The position numbers and the translations under genes were made by a program. The notes beneath the pieces were generated by a model that saw only the letters and a program-made list of their open reading frames with translations, was not told the DNA's origin and made no database searches. Positions 17,737-25,374 of a DNA stretch of 64,000 nucleotides are shown here, piece by piece. The stretch's first letter is position 1. Every line of letters starts with the position of its first letter. The stretch is from the NCBI RefSeq assembly GCF_009363895.1, contig NZ_CP045434.1:186001-250000 (forward strand), given 5' to 3'. Source of the stretch: Sphingomonas ginsengisoli An et al. 2013. Its GTDB lineage: Bacteria; Pseudomonadota; Alphaproteobacteria; Sphingomonadales; Sphingomonadaceae.

Positions 17737-18746
17737 CCCTCCTCGAACCGGTCCTGGCTGACACGTCCGCCCCGGTTCCGGCGGAGGCGGGGGGCGTCTA
17801 TCTGTCCGCCTACCTCCGCCCGTTCCGCGCGTGGCTCGAACGCGACGACATCTCCGAGATCATCGTCAACGCGTCGGGCGAGTTGTGGATCGAGGCTGCG
17901 GGCGAACTCGACTTGAGGCGGGTCGCGGCGCCGGAAATCAACGACCTCCTCGTCAAGCGCTTGGCCGAACAGGTCGCCCGGACCACCAACCAGGGAATCA
18001 GCCGCGAGCGGCCGCTGCTGGCGGCGACCTTGCCCGACGGTTCCCGTGTGCAATTCGTGTCGCCGCCCGCCACCCGTTCAGGATGGGCGATGGCGATCCG
18101 GCGTCACCGCGTGGTCAGCGCACCGCTGTCGGCCTTCGCGTCCGGCCCACTGCCTCTACGCGACCAGGGGACACGGCTCGATCCGCAGCAGGATCCGCTC
18201 GGCTTCATCCGCGAGGCGATCCGCCAGCGGCGAACCATCCTCGTCAGCGGCGGAACGTCATCGGGGAAGACCACCTTCCTCAACGCGATGATCGGTGAGG
18301 TGCCGGCCAATGAGCGCATCATCCTGATCGAAGACACGCCGGAAATTCGCCTCCCGAACCCGCTCAGCCTCGGCCTCGTCGCGGTCAAGGGAGAATTGGG
18401 CGAGGCGCTGATCGGCGTCAATGACCTGCTTCAGGCCTCGCTTCGCCTGCGGCCGGACCGGCTGGTGGTCGGTGAGCTGCGCGGGCCCGAGGCCGTCAGC
18501 TTCCTGCGGGCGATCAACACCGGCCATCCCGGCTCATTCAGCACGATCCACGCAAACAATCCGAGTGCGGCGCTCGAACAACTGGGACTGATGGTGATGC
18601 AGGCAGGTCTTGGCCTGTCTCGGCCGGATACGCTTGTTTATGCGCGAAGCGTCATCGATGTGGTTGTACAACTGAACCGCGCCGATGGCCGCAGAATGAT
18701 CACAGAGATTCTCGATCTCCGGACCGCTGATACTGTTGCAAAATAA
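17733..18746 (+). CDS. virB11: VirB11-type hexameric traffic ATPase
   Basis: The 337-residue protein has an N-terminal domain (YLRPFRAWLERDDISEIIVNASGELWIE) and a RecA-like ATPase domain with Walker A GGTSSGKT at residues 173-180. The Asp box (IILIEDTPEIRLP), Walker B region (RPDRLVVGELRGPEAVSFLRA) and His box (TGHPGSFSTIHANNP) all agree with VirB11. It starts at GTG inside the virB10 stop (GTGA). It is the last gene of the operon, and a strong terminator follows after about 100 bp. No virD4 coupling ATPase follows. Confidence 0.95.
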   Translation: MTLLEPVLADTSAPVPAEAGGVYLSAYLRPFRAWLERDDISEIIVNASGELWIEAAGELDLRRVAAPEINDLLVKRLAEQVARTTNQGISRERPLLAATLPDGSRVQFVSPPATRSGWAMAIRRHRVVSAPLSAFASGPLPLRDQGTRLDPQQDPLGFIREAIRQRRTILVSGGTSSGKTTFLNAMIGEVPANERIILIEDTPEIRLPNPLSLGLVAVKGELGEALIGVNDLLQASLRLRPDRLVVGELRGPEAVSFLRAINTGHPGSFSTIHANNPSAALEQLGLMVMQAGLGLSRPDTLVYARSVIDVVVQLNRADGRRMITEILDLRTADTVAK

Positions 18747-18844
18747 TAGACTTGTTATGAATTTGATGCGTGCCCGCAAGGAACTTGTGTAAGAAAGTCG
18801 CGTTCAATAAATCGGGAAGAGTTTTTCTCAGTGTACTTATGATA

Positions 18845-18880
18845 GCCCGGCCGCCTCCAAACGGCCGGGCATTTCTTTGC
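18845..18880 (+). terminator. Strong intrinsic terminator of the T4SS operon
   Basis: A perfect 9-bp stem (GCCCGGCCG / CGGCCGGGC) with an 8-nt loop is followed by ATTTCTTT. It lies about 100 bp after the virB11 stop in the right orientation to end the virB transcript. Confidence 0.88.
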
Positions 18881-19017
18881 TTAACTTGCTGTAACCGCAA
18901 GCGGTAACAATCGAATCCTGCACTCTAGACAATTTTCCAGACGACAAATGTCGTCAAGACAACGAGTTGGAGATTACTCTGAAGCCATCCGAGGATTCTG
19001 AGCTCAAGCCGAGGCGC

Positions 19018-19051
19018 AATATCCGCAAGGGGTCGAAAGCAGGCCTGCATT
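19018..19051 (+). repeat. Dispersed 30-nt repeat, copy 2 (diverged)
   Basis: This reads AATATCCGC-AA-GGGGTCGAAAGC and then AGGCCTGCATT. The core GTCGAAAGC and the outer AAT/ATT ends match the consensus. The right end has a 4-nt insertion relative to better copies. Confidence 0.5.
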
Positions 19052-19194
19052 CACCCAGTTCTCGCGGTCGGAACGCGCCATCAACTGTCGTCGGAAGGGG
19101 CGTCATCGACTGCTTGGTGACGGCGACCTGCATCAGGGCAATCGCTGGAATTGCGGCCTCCCGCCTCCCATATGTCTTGGCCAAGGAGAGGTAG

Positions 19195-19455
19195 ATGGCC
19201 GGCGGCTGGACGCGCGATGGCGCGGTGCAGGATCAGATCGACGACACAGTGGCGGACGCGGTACTCGCTGCTCGGGCAAATATGCCCAGCGGAGCGAGCG
19301 AGCCCTTCTGTATCCTTTGCGGCGATGCCATCCCCGAGGGCCGGCGCCGGGCGCTGCCTGGAGTCCGGACCTGCGTCACCTGTCAGAGCAGCCGCGACCG
19401 GCCACCGGCGGCAGCGTTCAATCGGCGGGGAAGCAAGGACAGCCAGTTGCGGTGA
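19195..19455 (+). CDS. Short DksA/TraR-type C4 zinc-finger protein
   Basis: The 86-residue protein has the C-terminal zinc finger CILCGDAIPEGRRRALPG followed by VRTCVTCQ, the C-x2-C...C-x2-C pattern of DksA/TraR. The short N-terminus (QDQIDDTVADAVLAARANM) lacks the long coiled coil of DksA, so it belongs to the TraR-like phage/plasmid class. TraR binds RNA polymerase in the secondary channel and mimics DksA plus ppGpp. SD AAGGAG lies 6 nt upstream of ATG. It is downstream of the T4SS operon, past its terminator, so it probably has its own promoter. The mobile-element flavour fits the T4SS, but linkage is inference. Confidence 0.85.
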   Translation: MAGGWTRDGAVQDQIDDTVADAVLAARANMPSGASEPFCILCGDAIPEGRRRALPGVRTCVTCQSSRDRPPAAAFNRRGSKDSQLR

Positions 19456-19576
19456 TCACTTAAGGCCGCCGCTTCCGCCATTCGCCAGCAAACAGGTAAG
19501 ATATTCAGAAGTTTATCGTTTTGTGCGGAACATCCGAAGGTGAGGTTCGCTGGTTGAACTCATCCCGGAGACCACC

Positions 19577-20671
19577 ATGCACGCTCGTCCTGTCGCCTAC
19601 AGTCCGTCTGTCGAAAAGCCGATCGAAGACGAGGAGCAGGTCCATCGCGAATTGATGGATACCATGCGCTCGATCACGGAGACGACCTCGAAAGACAACG
19701 GCCATGCCGTGCGATCCGTCCATGCCAAGGCGCACGGGGTCTTCGCGGGCGAGTTGACCGTTGCGTCTGGTCTGCCGGCAGAATTGGCGCAGGGATTGTT
19801 CGGGGCCCCCGCCACCTTCAAGGTCGTGATGCGGCTCTCGACCCAGCCCGGCGATCTCCTCGACGATTCGGTGTCCGCCGCCCGCGGCATGGCGGTGAAG
19901 GTGCTCGACGTACCGGGCGAGCGTCTGCCCGACAGTCGCGATGAAACGAGCCAGAACTTCGTCCTCGCCAGTGATCCGGCGTTCGCCGCACCGGACGCCA
20001 AGAAGTTTCTGGGTTCGCTCAAGCAACTCGCGGCGACGACCGACAAAGCGGAATGGGCCAAGAAGGCGCTCTCGGCGACGTTTCGCGGTCTCGAGGGCGC
20101 GCTCGAGGCGGTCGGCGGCCAGAGCGCCATGCTCAAGTCGATGAGCGGCGTTCCGATCACGCACCCGTTGGGTGACAGCTATCACAGTCAGACCGCCTTT
20201 CGCTTTGGCGACTATATTGCGAAGTTCGCGCTGGTGCCGGTGTCGGACAATCTGACGCAGCTCAAGGGCGAGCGCGTAGACGTCACGGACCGCCCCGACG
20301 CGCTTCGCGAAGAGATCCGCAATACGATGATCGAACAGGGCGGCGAATGGGAGCTGCGCGTACAGCTTTGCTCCGACCTCGAGAAGATGCCGGTCGAAGA
20401 CGCTTCGGTCGCATGGGACGAGGAGGCGAGCCCCTATCACACCGTCGCCCGGATCACGGTCGCTCCGCAATTGTCAGTCGGCACCGAGCTCCAGACGCTG
20501 ACCGACGAGCGGACGTTCTTCAGTCCGTGGCATGGGCTCGCAGCGCACCAACCGCTCGGTTCCGTCAATCGCGCGCGGCGCCGCACCTACGAGATGTCGG
20601 CCGATTTCCGTGCAAGCTTCAACGGCTGTCCCGTGCACGACGCGCACGCCTTCATGGCAACCCCCGCATGA
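19577..20671 (+). CDS. Catalase-family haem protein (y4iL/SrpA-like)
   Basis: The 364-residue protein keeps core catalase motifs: VRSVHAKAHGVFAGEL (distal histidine region), VMRLSTQPGDLLDDSVSAARGMAVKVLDVPG, SQNFVLAS and the late segment FSPWHGLAAHQPLGSVNRARRRTYEMS, which includes the proximal region before the tyrosine. It is shorter than the 480-700 residues of true catalases and corresponds to the small catalase-related subgroup whose activity may be peroxidatic. No signal peptide is seen. It is flanked by a zinc-finger gene and a hybrid sensor kinase, both on the same strand but separated by long gaps. A GGAAC box lies about 45 bp upstream. Confidence 0.86.
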   Translation: MHARPVAYSPSVEKPIEDEEQVHRELMDTMRSITETTSKDNGHAVRSVHAKAHGVFAGELTVASGLPAELAQGLFGAPATFKVVMRLSTQPGDLLDDSVSAARGMAVKVLDVPGERLPDSRDETSQNFVLASDPAFAAPDAKKFLGSLKQLAATTDKAEWAKKALSATFRGLEGALEAVGGQSAMLKSMSGVPITHPLGDSYHSQTAFRFGDYIAKFALVPVSDNLTQLKGERVDVTDRPDALREEIRNTMIEQGGEWELRVQLCSDLEKMPVEDASVAWDEEASPYHTVARITVAPQLSVGTELQTLTDERTFFSPWHGLAAHQPLGSVNRARRRTYEMSADFRASFNGCPVHDAHAFMATPA

Positions 20672-21021
20672 CGCGGGCGGTCGGGCACGCGTAAAGTCAC
20701 TTCGGTACAGTTGACCGACTGCTCGTCGGGAGTTGGCAGGGCAGCGCTTGCGCGACCAACGGCGGCTTTGTTTACGTCAAGGCGGCATTGTCTTGACCGC
20801 CCAGAAACAGACGCCCGAGTGAAACCGTCTCGCTCGGCAACGGATGGCCGATCGGGGCCCGGCGGGCTCAACGCCCGCCATCGCTATTGCGGACCGCAAC
20901 CGATCACGCGATAGCGCGTTCGCATCGAGCATCGCGTTTTACCCGGCGCGCTGATGACGCTGCAATCGCAATCACCTACGCCTTCTGCCATCTCCTCTGA
21001 ACGTCTGGAGTTGCCTCGCTA
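20672..21021. other. Intergenic region between catalase-like and hybrid kinase genes
   Basis: The 350-bp region has no supportable ORF. It contains a perfect 7-bp hairpin GGCGGGC-TCAAC-GCCCGCC at 20861-20879 without a T-run, which may slow transcripts from the catalase gene. The kinase ribosome-binding site (GGAG, 11 nt before ATG 21022) is at the far end. No clear promoter was recognised. Confidence 0.45.
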
Positions 21022-23616
21022 ATGGCGAACCCCACCGATTCATCCGATTTGAATGGCAGCGAGGAAGAGCGGCTGGCGGCGCTGCTTCAACTCGACATTC
21101 TCGACACGCCGGCCGACGCCGCCTTCGATGACATCGTCCTTCTCGCCAAAGAGATCTCCGACACGCCGATCGCGCTCGTCAGCTTGGTCGATGCCGAGAG
21201 ACAGTGGTTCAAGGCCAGCGTCGGCGTTGCCGCGCGGGAAACGCCGCGAAACACGTCGGTATGCTCACTTGCCATTCAAGAGACCGGGATCTTCGAGATC
21301 GCGGACTTGGCGGCTGATCCGAGAACCGCGCAATTCTCCCTCGTCACCGACGATCCTCGAATACGCTTTTATGCTGGTGTTCCGCTGCGGTCGGAGCAGG
21401 GCCTGGCGTTAGGGACCTTGTGCGTCATCGACACGGTCGCGCGGCCCGCTGGCCTGGATCAAGCGCAGAAGCGGGCGCTTACCGCACTTGGCAAACAGGT
21501 CGAGCGCCTGATCGAGTTGCACGCGTTCCGCCAGCGCCAGGCGATCCTTACGGCCGGGCAGTCCGTCGGAACATGGGATTGGTCGGTCGACGACAATCTG
21601 GTCGTCGCCGACGCTGCCTTCGCCAAACTTTACGGAGTTGATGTCGCGGTGGCGGCACGCGGCGCCCCGATCGCCGAATTCTTCAAACGCGTTCATCCCG
21701 ATGATCTCGACCGGCTGAAGGACGAGATCCAACGCGCGATCGACATGCTGGCCCCGTTCTCCGCTGAATATCGATTGGTCCAGCCGGACGGATCGCTGCG
21801 CTGGGTCGCCGCGGAGGGGCGGTGCTCGCTGTCGCCGAACGGCGCATCCAGAATATTTCCGGGCATCAGTTTCGACATCACTGACCGACGGGAGAATGAA
21901 GCCCGGCAGGCGGCCTTGCTTCAACTGTCGGACTCCGTTCGCGACATCAGCGATCCGGGCGAGATCGCCTATCTCGCGTCCGAAATCCTCGGCAAGACCT
22001 TGGGGGTCAGCCGGGCCGGCTACGGCACGATCGATCCCGTGCGCGAGTGCATCACGATCGAGCGCGACTGGAATGCGCCGGGTGTCACGACCATCGCCGG
22101 CACGCTCAATTTTCGCGACTACGGAAGTTACATCGAGGACTTGAAGCGCGGCGAGACGGTCCTCTGCGTCAACGCGGACACGGATCCGCGAACGATCGAC
22201 AATGCCGACGCGCTCAAGGCCATCACGGCCCACTCCTTCATCAACATGCCGCTGCGGGAAAACGGCGCCTTCGTGGCCTTGATTTACGTCAACAACGCCG
22301 TTCCGCGGGTCTGGACCGAGGGCGAGTTGAGTTTCATGCACGAAATCGCCGCACGGACCCGCGACATTACCGAACGCCGTCGCGCCGAAGCTCGCCTGGC
22401 GGACTTTGCCGTCTCCCTCGAACTCCAGGTTGAAGAGCGCACCGCCGAACTGATGGCGGCCGAAGAGCAGCTTCGTCAGTCACAGAAGATGGAGGCGGTC
22501 GGACAACTCACCGGAGGTCTTGCCCACGACTTTAACAACATGCTGGCCGGAATCGTCGGATCGCTGGAAATGCTTCAGGTTCGCATTACCCAGGGGCGGC
22601 TCGGCGAACTCGAGAAATACATCACCGCCGCGCAGGGCGCGTCGCGCCGCGCCGCGGCGCTGACCCATCGCCTGCTGGCCTTCTCGCGCCGCCAGACGCT
22701 CGATCCCAAGCCAACGGACGTCAACCGCCTCATCGCGGACATGGACGAGTTGATCCGCCGAACGGTCGGTCCGTCCATCGAGGTCCGGGTCGTCGGCGCC
22801 GCCAGCCTCTTCACCACGCTGGTCGACCCTAACCAGCTCGAAAACGCATTGCTCAATCTGTGTCTCAATGCCCGCGACGCGATGCCGGACGGCGGCCGGA
22901 TCACGATCGAGACAGCGAACAAGTGGTTCGATCCGAGGGCCGCGCGGGAGCGTGACCTGCCCGAGGGACAATATCTTTCCCTGTGCGTCACGGACACCGG
23001 GACCGGCATGACACCGGACGTGGTTAAGCGCGCGTTCGACCCGTTCTTCACGACCAAGCCCATCGGCGAAGGCACTGGCCTTGGGCTGTCGATGATCTAC
23101 GGCTTCGCGCGCCAATCGGGCGGCCAAGTCCGAATCTACAGCGAGCCCGGCATGGGCACGACCCTATGCCTCTATCTCCCGCGCCATTTCGGCGACGCCG
23201 AAGGCACTCCCGAGGTGGCACCGGCCGTTGACCTTCCCGACACGGGCAAGCGGACGGTCCTCGTGGTGGACGACGAACCCACCATCAGGATGCTGGTGAG
23301 CGAGGTGCTCGAGGATATGGACAATCGGGTGCTGGAAGCCGGCGATGGTCCCGCGGCACTGGCCATCCTCAAGTCGGGCGCGTCGATTGACCTGCTGATC
23401 ACCGACGTCGGTCTGCCGGGTGGGCTGAACGGTCGCCAGGTCGCCGACGCGGCTCGGGTCGATCGTCCCGATCTCAAGGTCATTTTCATCACCGGCTTCG
23501 CGGAAAACGCGGTTGTCAGCGATGGCCGGCTCGAAGTGGGTACGCGCCTCGTCACCAAGCCCTTCCCGATGGACCTCCTTCGAAGCCAGATCGCGGAATT
23601 GCTGTCGAATAGCTGA
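21022..23616 (+). CDS. Hybrid sensor histidine kinase (GAF-PAS-GAF-HisKA-HATPase-REC)
   Basis: The protein is 864 residues. A GAF domain (about 20-165, with DTPIALVSLVDAERQWFKA) is followed by a PAS domain (about 175-290, WDWSVDDNLVV...FKRVHPDDLDR), a second GAF (about 305-445) and a linker coiled coil. The HisKA domain has H502 in GGLAHDFNNML. The ATPase domain has an N-box (NALLNLCLNARDAM) and DTGTGM/GEGTGLGLSM. A C-terminal receiver has phosphoacceptor D795 (LLITDVGLPG) and the conserved TKPF lysine. No membrane segment is seen, so it is a cytoplasmic sensor. No separate response regulator adjoins it. The double GAF architecture resembles redox, light or small-molecule sensors; the ligand is unknown. 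Confidence 0.92.
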   Translation: MANPTDSSDLNGSEEERLAALLQLDILDTPADAAFDDIVLLAKEISDTPIALVSLVDAERQWFKASVGVAARETPRNTSVCSLAIQETGIFEIADLAADPRTAQFSLVTDDPRIRFYAGVPLRSEQGLALGTLCVIDTVARPAGLDQAQKRALTALGKQVERLIELHAFRQRQAILTAGQSVGTWDWSVDDNLVVADAAFAKLYGVDVAVAARGAPIAEFFKRVHPDDLDRLKDEIQRAIDMLAPFSAEYRLVQPDGSLRWVAAEGRCSLSPNGASRIFPGISFDITDRRENEARQAALLQLSDSVRDISDPGEIAYLASEILGKTLGVSRAGYGTIDPVRECITIERDWNAPGVTTIAGTLNFRDYGSYIEDLKRGETVLCVNADTDPRTIDNADALKAITAHSFINMPLRENGAFVALIYVNNAVPRVWTEGELSFMHEIAARTRDITERRRAEARLADFAVSLELQVEERTAELMAAEEQLRQSQKMEAVGQLTGGLAHDFNNMLAGIVGSLEMLQVRITQGRLGELEKYITAAQGASRRAAALTHRLLAFSRRQTLDPKPTDVNRLIADMDELIRRTVGPSIEVRVVGAASLFTTLVDPNQLENALLNLCLNARDAMPDGGRITIETANKWFDPRAARERDLPEGQYLSLCVTDTGTGMTPDVVKRAFDPFFTTKPIGEGTGLGLSMIYGFARQSGGQVRIYSEPGMGTTLCLYLPRHFGDAEGTPEVAPAVDLPDTGKRTVLVVDDEPTIRMLVSEVLEDMDNRVLEAGDGPAALAILKSGASIDLLITDVGLPGGLNGRQVADAARVDRPDLKVIFITGFAENAVVSDGRLEVGTRLVTKPFPMDLLRSQIAELLSNS

Positions 23617-23774
23617 GGTTAGCCGAATTCATCGCGCGTTTTAGGAGATGCACCGGTCAAAGCCGGGTGGACAGGTCTGCGCGCTGCGGCCGTCGACTCA
23701 AGCGAGTTGCTTGGCCGTCTCGCTGATGTCCGCTTTCCACCCATTGCAGACATTCGCGTTTATTTACACGCGCG
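23617..23774. other. Edge of the accessory patch, with repeat copy
   Basis: This stretch holds a well-conserved copy of the dispersed repeat and no supportable gene. It marks the change from GC-rich kinase coding sequence to the lower-GC patch that extends to the tRNA. Confidence 0.4.
23725..23754 (-). repeat. Dispersed 30-nt repeat, copy 3 (well conserved)
   Basis: On the minus strand this reads AATGTCTGC-AA-TGGGTGGAAAGCGGACATC, a near-perfect match to the consensus including the terminal AATGTC/GACAT inverted ends. It lies in non-coding sequence between the hybrid kinase and a frameshifted helix-turn-helix gene. Confidence 0.7.
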
Positions 23775-23962
23775 TTAGTCGAGCGCGCCACTTTCCTGCG
23801 CCCTGAGCAGTTGAGCCACCGAGTGACGGATGCGTGCAATTGGCGTGGTCAGAAGCGCGATGCGGCCGGCCTTCCGCCAACTCCTTAAGTGCGGGGCGCG
23901 ACGCCCAGAATGCGGGCTGCCGCTTTTTCATCGAACCACCGCACAATTTGATCGACGTTCAT
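23775..23962 (-). pseudogene. Frameshifted excisionase-like helix-turn-helix gene
   Basis: From ATG 23962 the frame reads MNVDQIVRWFDEKAAARILG then VAPRT and hits TAA. Moving back one base at that point restores LRSWRKAGRIALLTTPIARI followed by RHSVAQLLRAQESGALD and a stop at 23775. The joined 62-residue product has a textbook AlpA/excisionase-type helix-turn-helix (AARILGVAPRTLRSWRKAGRI). The break lies in CGCACTTAAGGAG and fits a one-base deletion; a -1 programmed shift is less likely because no slippery heptamer is seen. A perfect palindrome (23976-23991) lies just upstream, as expected for an autoregulated excisionase or repressor. A sequencing error cannot be excluded. Confidence 0.65.
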
Positions 23963-23975
23963 AAGCACCCCCGGA

Positions 23976-23991
23976 TGAACTAATTAGTTCA
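23976..23991. promoter_or_regulatory. Perfect 16-bp palindrome, candidate operator
   Basis: TGAACTAATTAGTTCA is a perfect palindrome 14 bp upstream of the start of the helix-turn-helix gene. Another half-site, AGTTCA, follows at 23995-24000. AT-rich symmetric sequence is unusual in this high-GC genome and suits a binding site for the small HTH protein or a related repressor. Confidence 0.55.
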
Positions 23992-24051
23992 GTAAGTTCA
24001 TTATCTTGGCACGGGCTTGAACACCGCGACGCTGCGCCTCGCCACACCGTA

Positions 24052-24165
24052 TTAGGGGGCGGGGCCGGGAAGGACCCGCAACCCCCAAGCGGTGCAGCTT
24101 GCCGGCCACTGGATCACGAACGTTGCCTGTTGCGCTGCGAACTGGATCGCGGTTGGGCGCATCAT
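24052..24165 (-). CDS. Small ORF overlapping its upstream neighbour (unknown)
   Basis: A 37-residue frame starts MMRPTAIQFAAQQATFVIQW and ends RVLPGPAP. Its ATG pair at 24165 overlaps the stop of the 64-residue ORF upstream (TGATG), suggesting translational coupling. Composition is plausible but short, and no family is recognised. It may be a decayed remnant of a longer phage-type gene. Confidence 0.3.
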   Translation of the reverse strand: MMRPTAIQFAAQQATFVIQWPASCTAWGLRVLPGPAP

Positions 24166-24356
24166 CGCTTCAAGCCGGTCAGCCGCATCGCTGGCGAATG
24201 GTTCTTCTCAACCAGTGCCGTGCCGGCGGCCATGCCCGCAAGCATTGCGACTTCGCTCGGCAAGCCAACGCTTTCGATGCCGACGATCGCCGAGGCTGCC
24301 GCGATGGTCTGACTAGCTAGCACGTCAGACGCTTGGTCCAAGTCACGCTCGGTCAT
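24162..24356 (-). CDS. Small hypothetical protein (64 aa)
   Basis: The frame encodes a 64-residue protein beginning MTERDLDQASDVLASQTIAA, with a mildly hydrophobic alanine/glycine-rich centre (GLPSEVAMLAGMAAGTALV) that could be an amphipathic or membrane-associated helix. A good Shine-Dalgarno (AGGAGAG) lies 7 nt before ATG, which supports real expression. No family is recognised. It is one of several minus-strand small genes between the tRNA-Arg and the frameshifted HTH gene, so it is probably cargo of a former mobile element. Confidence 0.55.
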   Translation of the reverse strand: MTERDLDQASDVLASQTIAAASAIVGIESVGLPSEVAMLAGMAAGTALVEKNHSPAMRLTGLKR

Positions 24357-24460
24357 TGGTTGCTCTCCTGTTGACCGCCCAATTCGAGGCGAAATTGCTC
24401 GACAGCGTGCGCAAGGGCTCCGACCTTCTGGCGCAATCGCCGGTTGCAGTTCGACTTCGG

Positions 24461-24787
24461 CTACGGCGCATCGATCAGCTGCACATTACCGAAGAAAGAT
24501 TGATTTGAGCGTAAATGCCGGTGGCCCAAGGCCAACATCGCTCGCTCGATCGAAGGCGGTCCCATCCAGGGCGCATCCGCCGCATGCGCCCACTTGGCGT
24601 ACTCATTTGCGATCACAAGCGCGCGCACCCTTGCGCCACTCTGGAAGCGCAGTCGCTCAGCGTAGAATTCACGGAACGAGTCCGGCGCGGACGGCAGCCG
24701 AAAAGCGGGAGGGTGGTGGAAGCGTGCTGTAAGGATTGTAAGGAAATTCGAGCTGCAAACAATCGACTGACAAGTACTTACAATCAT
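24461..24787 (-). CDS. Small protein with possible primase C-terminal-like domain
   Basis: The 108-residue frame has a convincing globular second half: SFREFYAERLRFQSGARVRA, LVIANEYAKWAHAADAPW, IERAMLALGHRHLRSNQSFF, ending NVQLIDAP. The spacing of F, Y/W and GH resembles, from memory, the winged-helix C-terminal region of phage P4-type primase/helicases. The first 35 residues are unlike it, and the ATG overlaps the stop of a preceding small ORF by 4 bp. It may be the remaining tail of a larger replication gene. No domain search was possible here. Confidence 0.5.
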   Translation of the reverse strand: MIVSTCQSIVCSSNFLTILTARFHHPPAFRLPSAPDSFREFYAERLRFQSGARVRALVIANEYAKWAHAADAPWMGPPSIERAMLALGHRHLRSNQSFFGNVQLIDAP

Positions 24788-24963
24788 AAAACAATCCTTA
24801 TTGCATTCTTATGAAATGGGAGGATGTGGAAGGGCTGGAATGGCTTTATGACTACGTCAGTGTGTGTCTGCGGGCTCGCCCGCACATGTTGTATTAACGC
24901 GAAAACCATTCCAACCCTTCCGTTTCCCTTGCCGCCACCCTTCCAAGACCCTTCCGCCTCCAT
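24784..24963 (-). CDS. Small ORF with Lys/Gly repeats, coupled to next gene
   Basis: A 59-residue frame starts MEAEGSWKGGGKGNGRVGMV and ends PFHKNAIRIVL. Its TGA overlaps the ATG of the 108-residue gene (ATGA). The DNA is a short imperfect repeat of GGAAGGGT units, seen also on the plus strand as ACCCTTCC. Gly-Trp-Lys tracts of this kind are, as I recall, common beside primase genes in proteobacterial prophages. It has no strong ribosome-binding site and could be a non-coding repeat. Confidence 0.3.
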   Translation of the reverse strand: MEAEGSWKGGGKGNGRVGMVFALIQHVRASPQTHTDVVIKPFQPFHILPFHKNAIRIVL

Positions 24964-25080
24964 TCAATTTGGAAGGATCGACTTGGAGCGGCGCAGCTGG
25001 TCAGCATGGGGGTGCGGGGGTGCGATCGGCACGGTCGCCGTCATGTCAGCCTCAATCCCCAGCGACTGCGGTGGCGCTCG

Positions 25081-25326
25081 CTAGGCAATCGGTAGATCGC
25101 AAAGCCGCGCCGCTAGGTGCGCGGCTAACTCAGCCAGCGTGCCCGCTTCAGACGATCGCCTACGCGCGTGACAACGCCAGCTTTCCCACAGCTTCCCGGC
25201 TTCTTCAAAGTATGAAGGCGAGCTCTCGCAGCAGGCGGAAAGCCAGTCTTCTAGGCTGCGCTGATCAAGTCGGACGGCGGGCCTCATGCCACGGCTCTGA
25301 GCGCGTAGCGTGCACATAACTGACAC
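25081..25326 (-). CDS. Small protein, possible phage primase-tail relative
   Basis: The 81-residue frame (GTG start at 25326; an internal ATG gives about 68 residues) contains LDQRSLEDWLSACCESSPSY, FEEAGKLWESWRCHARRR and LAELAAHLAARL. The pattern W...CC...Y...KLW.SW resembles the C-terminal DNA-binding segment of phage-type primases, like the 24461 gene. No integrase or complete primase is present. It lies 49 bp from the 3' end of tRNA-Arg(CCG) on the same strand. Function unknown; remnant status is inference. Confidence 0.45.
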   Translation of the reverse strand: MSVMCTLRAQSRGMRPAVRLDQRSLEDWLSACCESSPSYFEEAGKLWESWRCHARRRSSEAGTLAELAAHLAARLCDLPIA

Positions 25327-25374
25327 GCCGCCCCGCGCGCGTGGTCAGAGTCGTCCGCTAGGTGCTTGAAAAGA

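Larger units (their letters stand above)
18747..19194. other. Gap after the T4SS operon
   Basis: This 448-bp gap is lower in GC than its surroundings. It contains the operon terminator (18845-18880), a short GACGAC-AAAT-GTCGTC hairpin near 18945, and a degenerate copy of the dispersed 30-nt repeat at 19018-19051. Just after the virB11 stop an 11-codon frame (MNLMRARKELV) has no clear ribosome-binding site and is not called. Confidence 0.5.

Noticed and set aside
18750..18795. Eleven-codon frame after virB11
   Set aside because: No ribosome-binding site and too short to support.
24515..24814. Plus-strand frames opposite the 24461-24787 gene
   Set aside because: They are antisense; the minus-strand frame has more regular hydrophobic pattern and coupling to its neighbour.
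24824..25084. Plus-strand frame of 86 residues starting MWKGWNGFMTTSVCVC
   Set aside because: It is antisense to the minus-strand small genes, rich in repeat-derived residues and has no supporting context.
23617..25374. Direct repeat of the tRNA-Arg 3' end as an att site
   Set aside because: Searched by eye for the T-arm/acceptor sequence in the patch and found no second copy.
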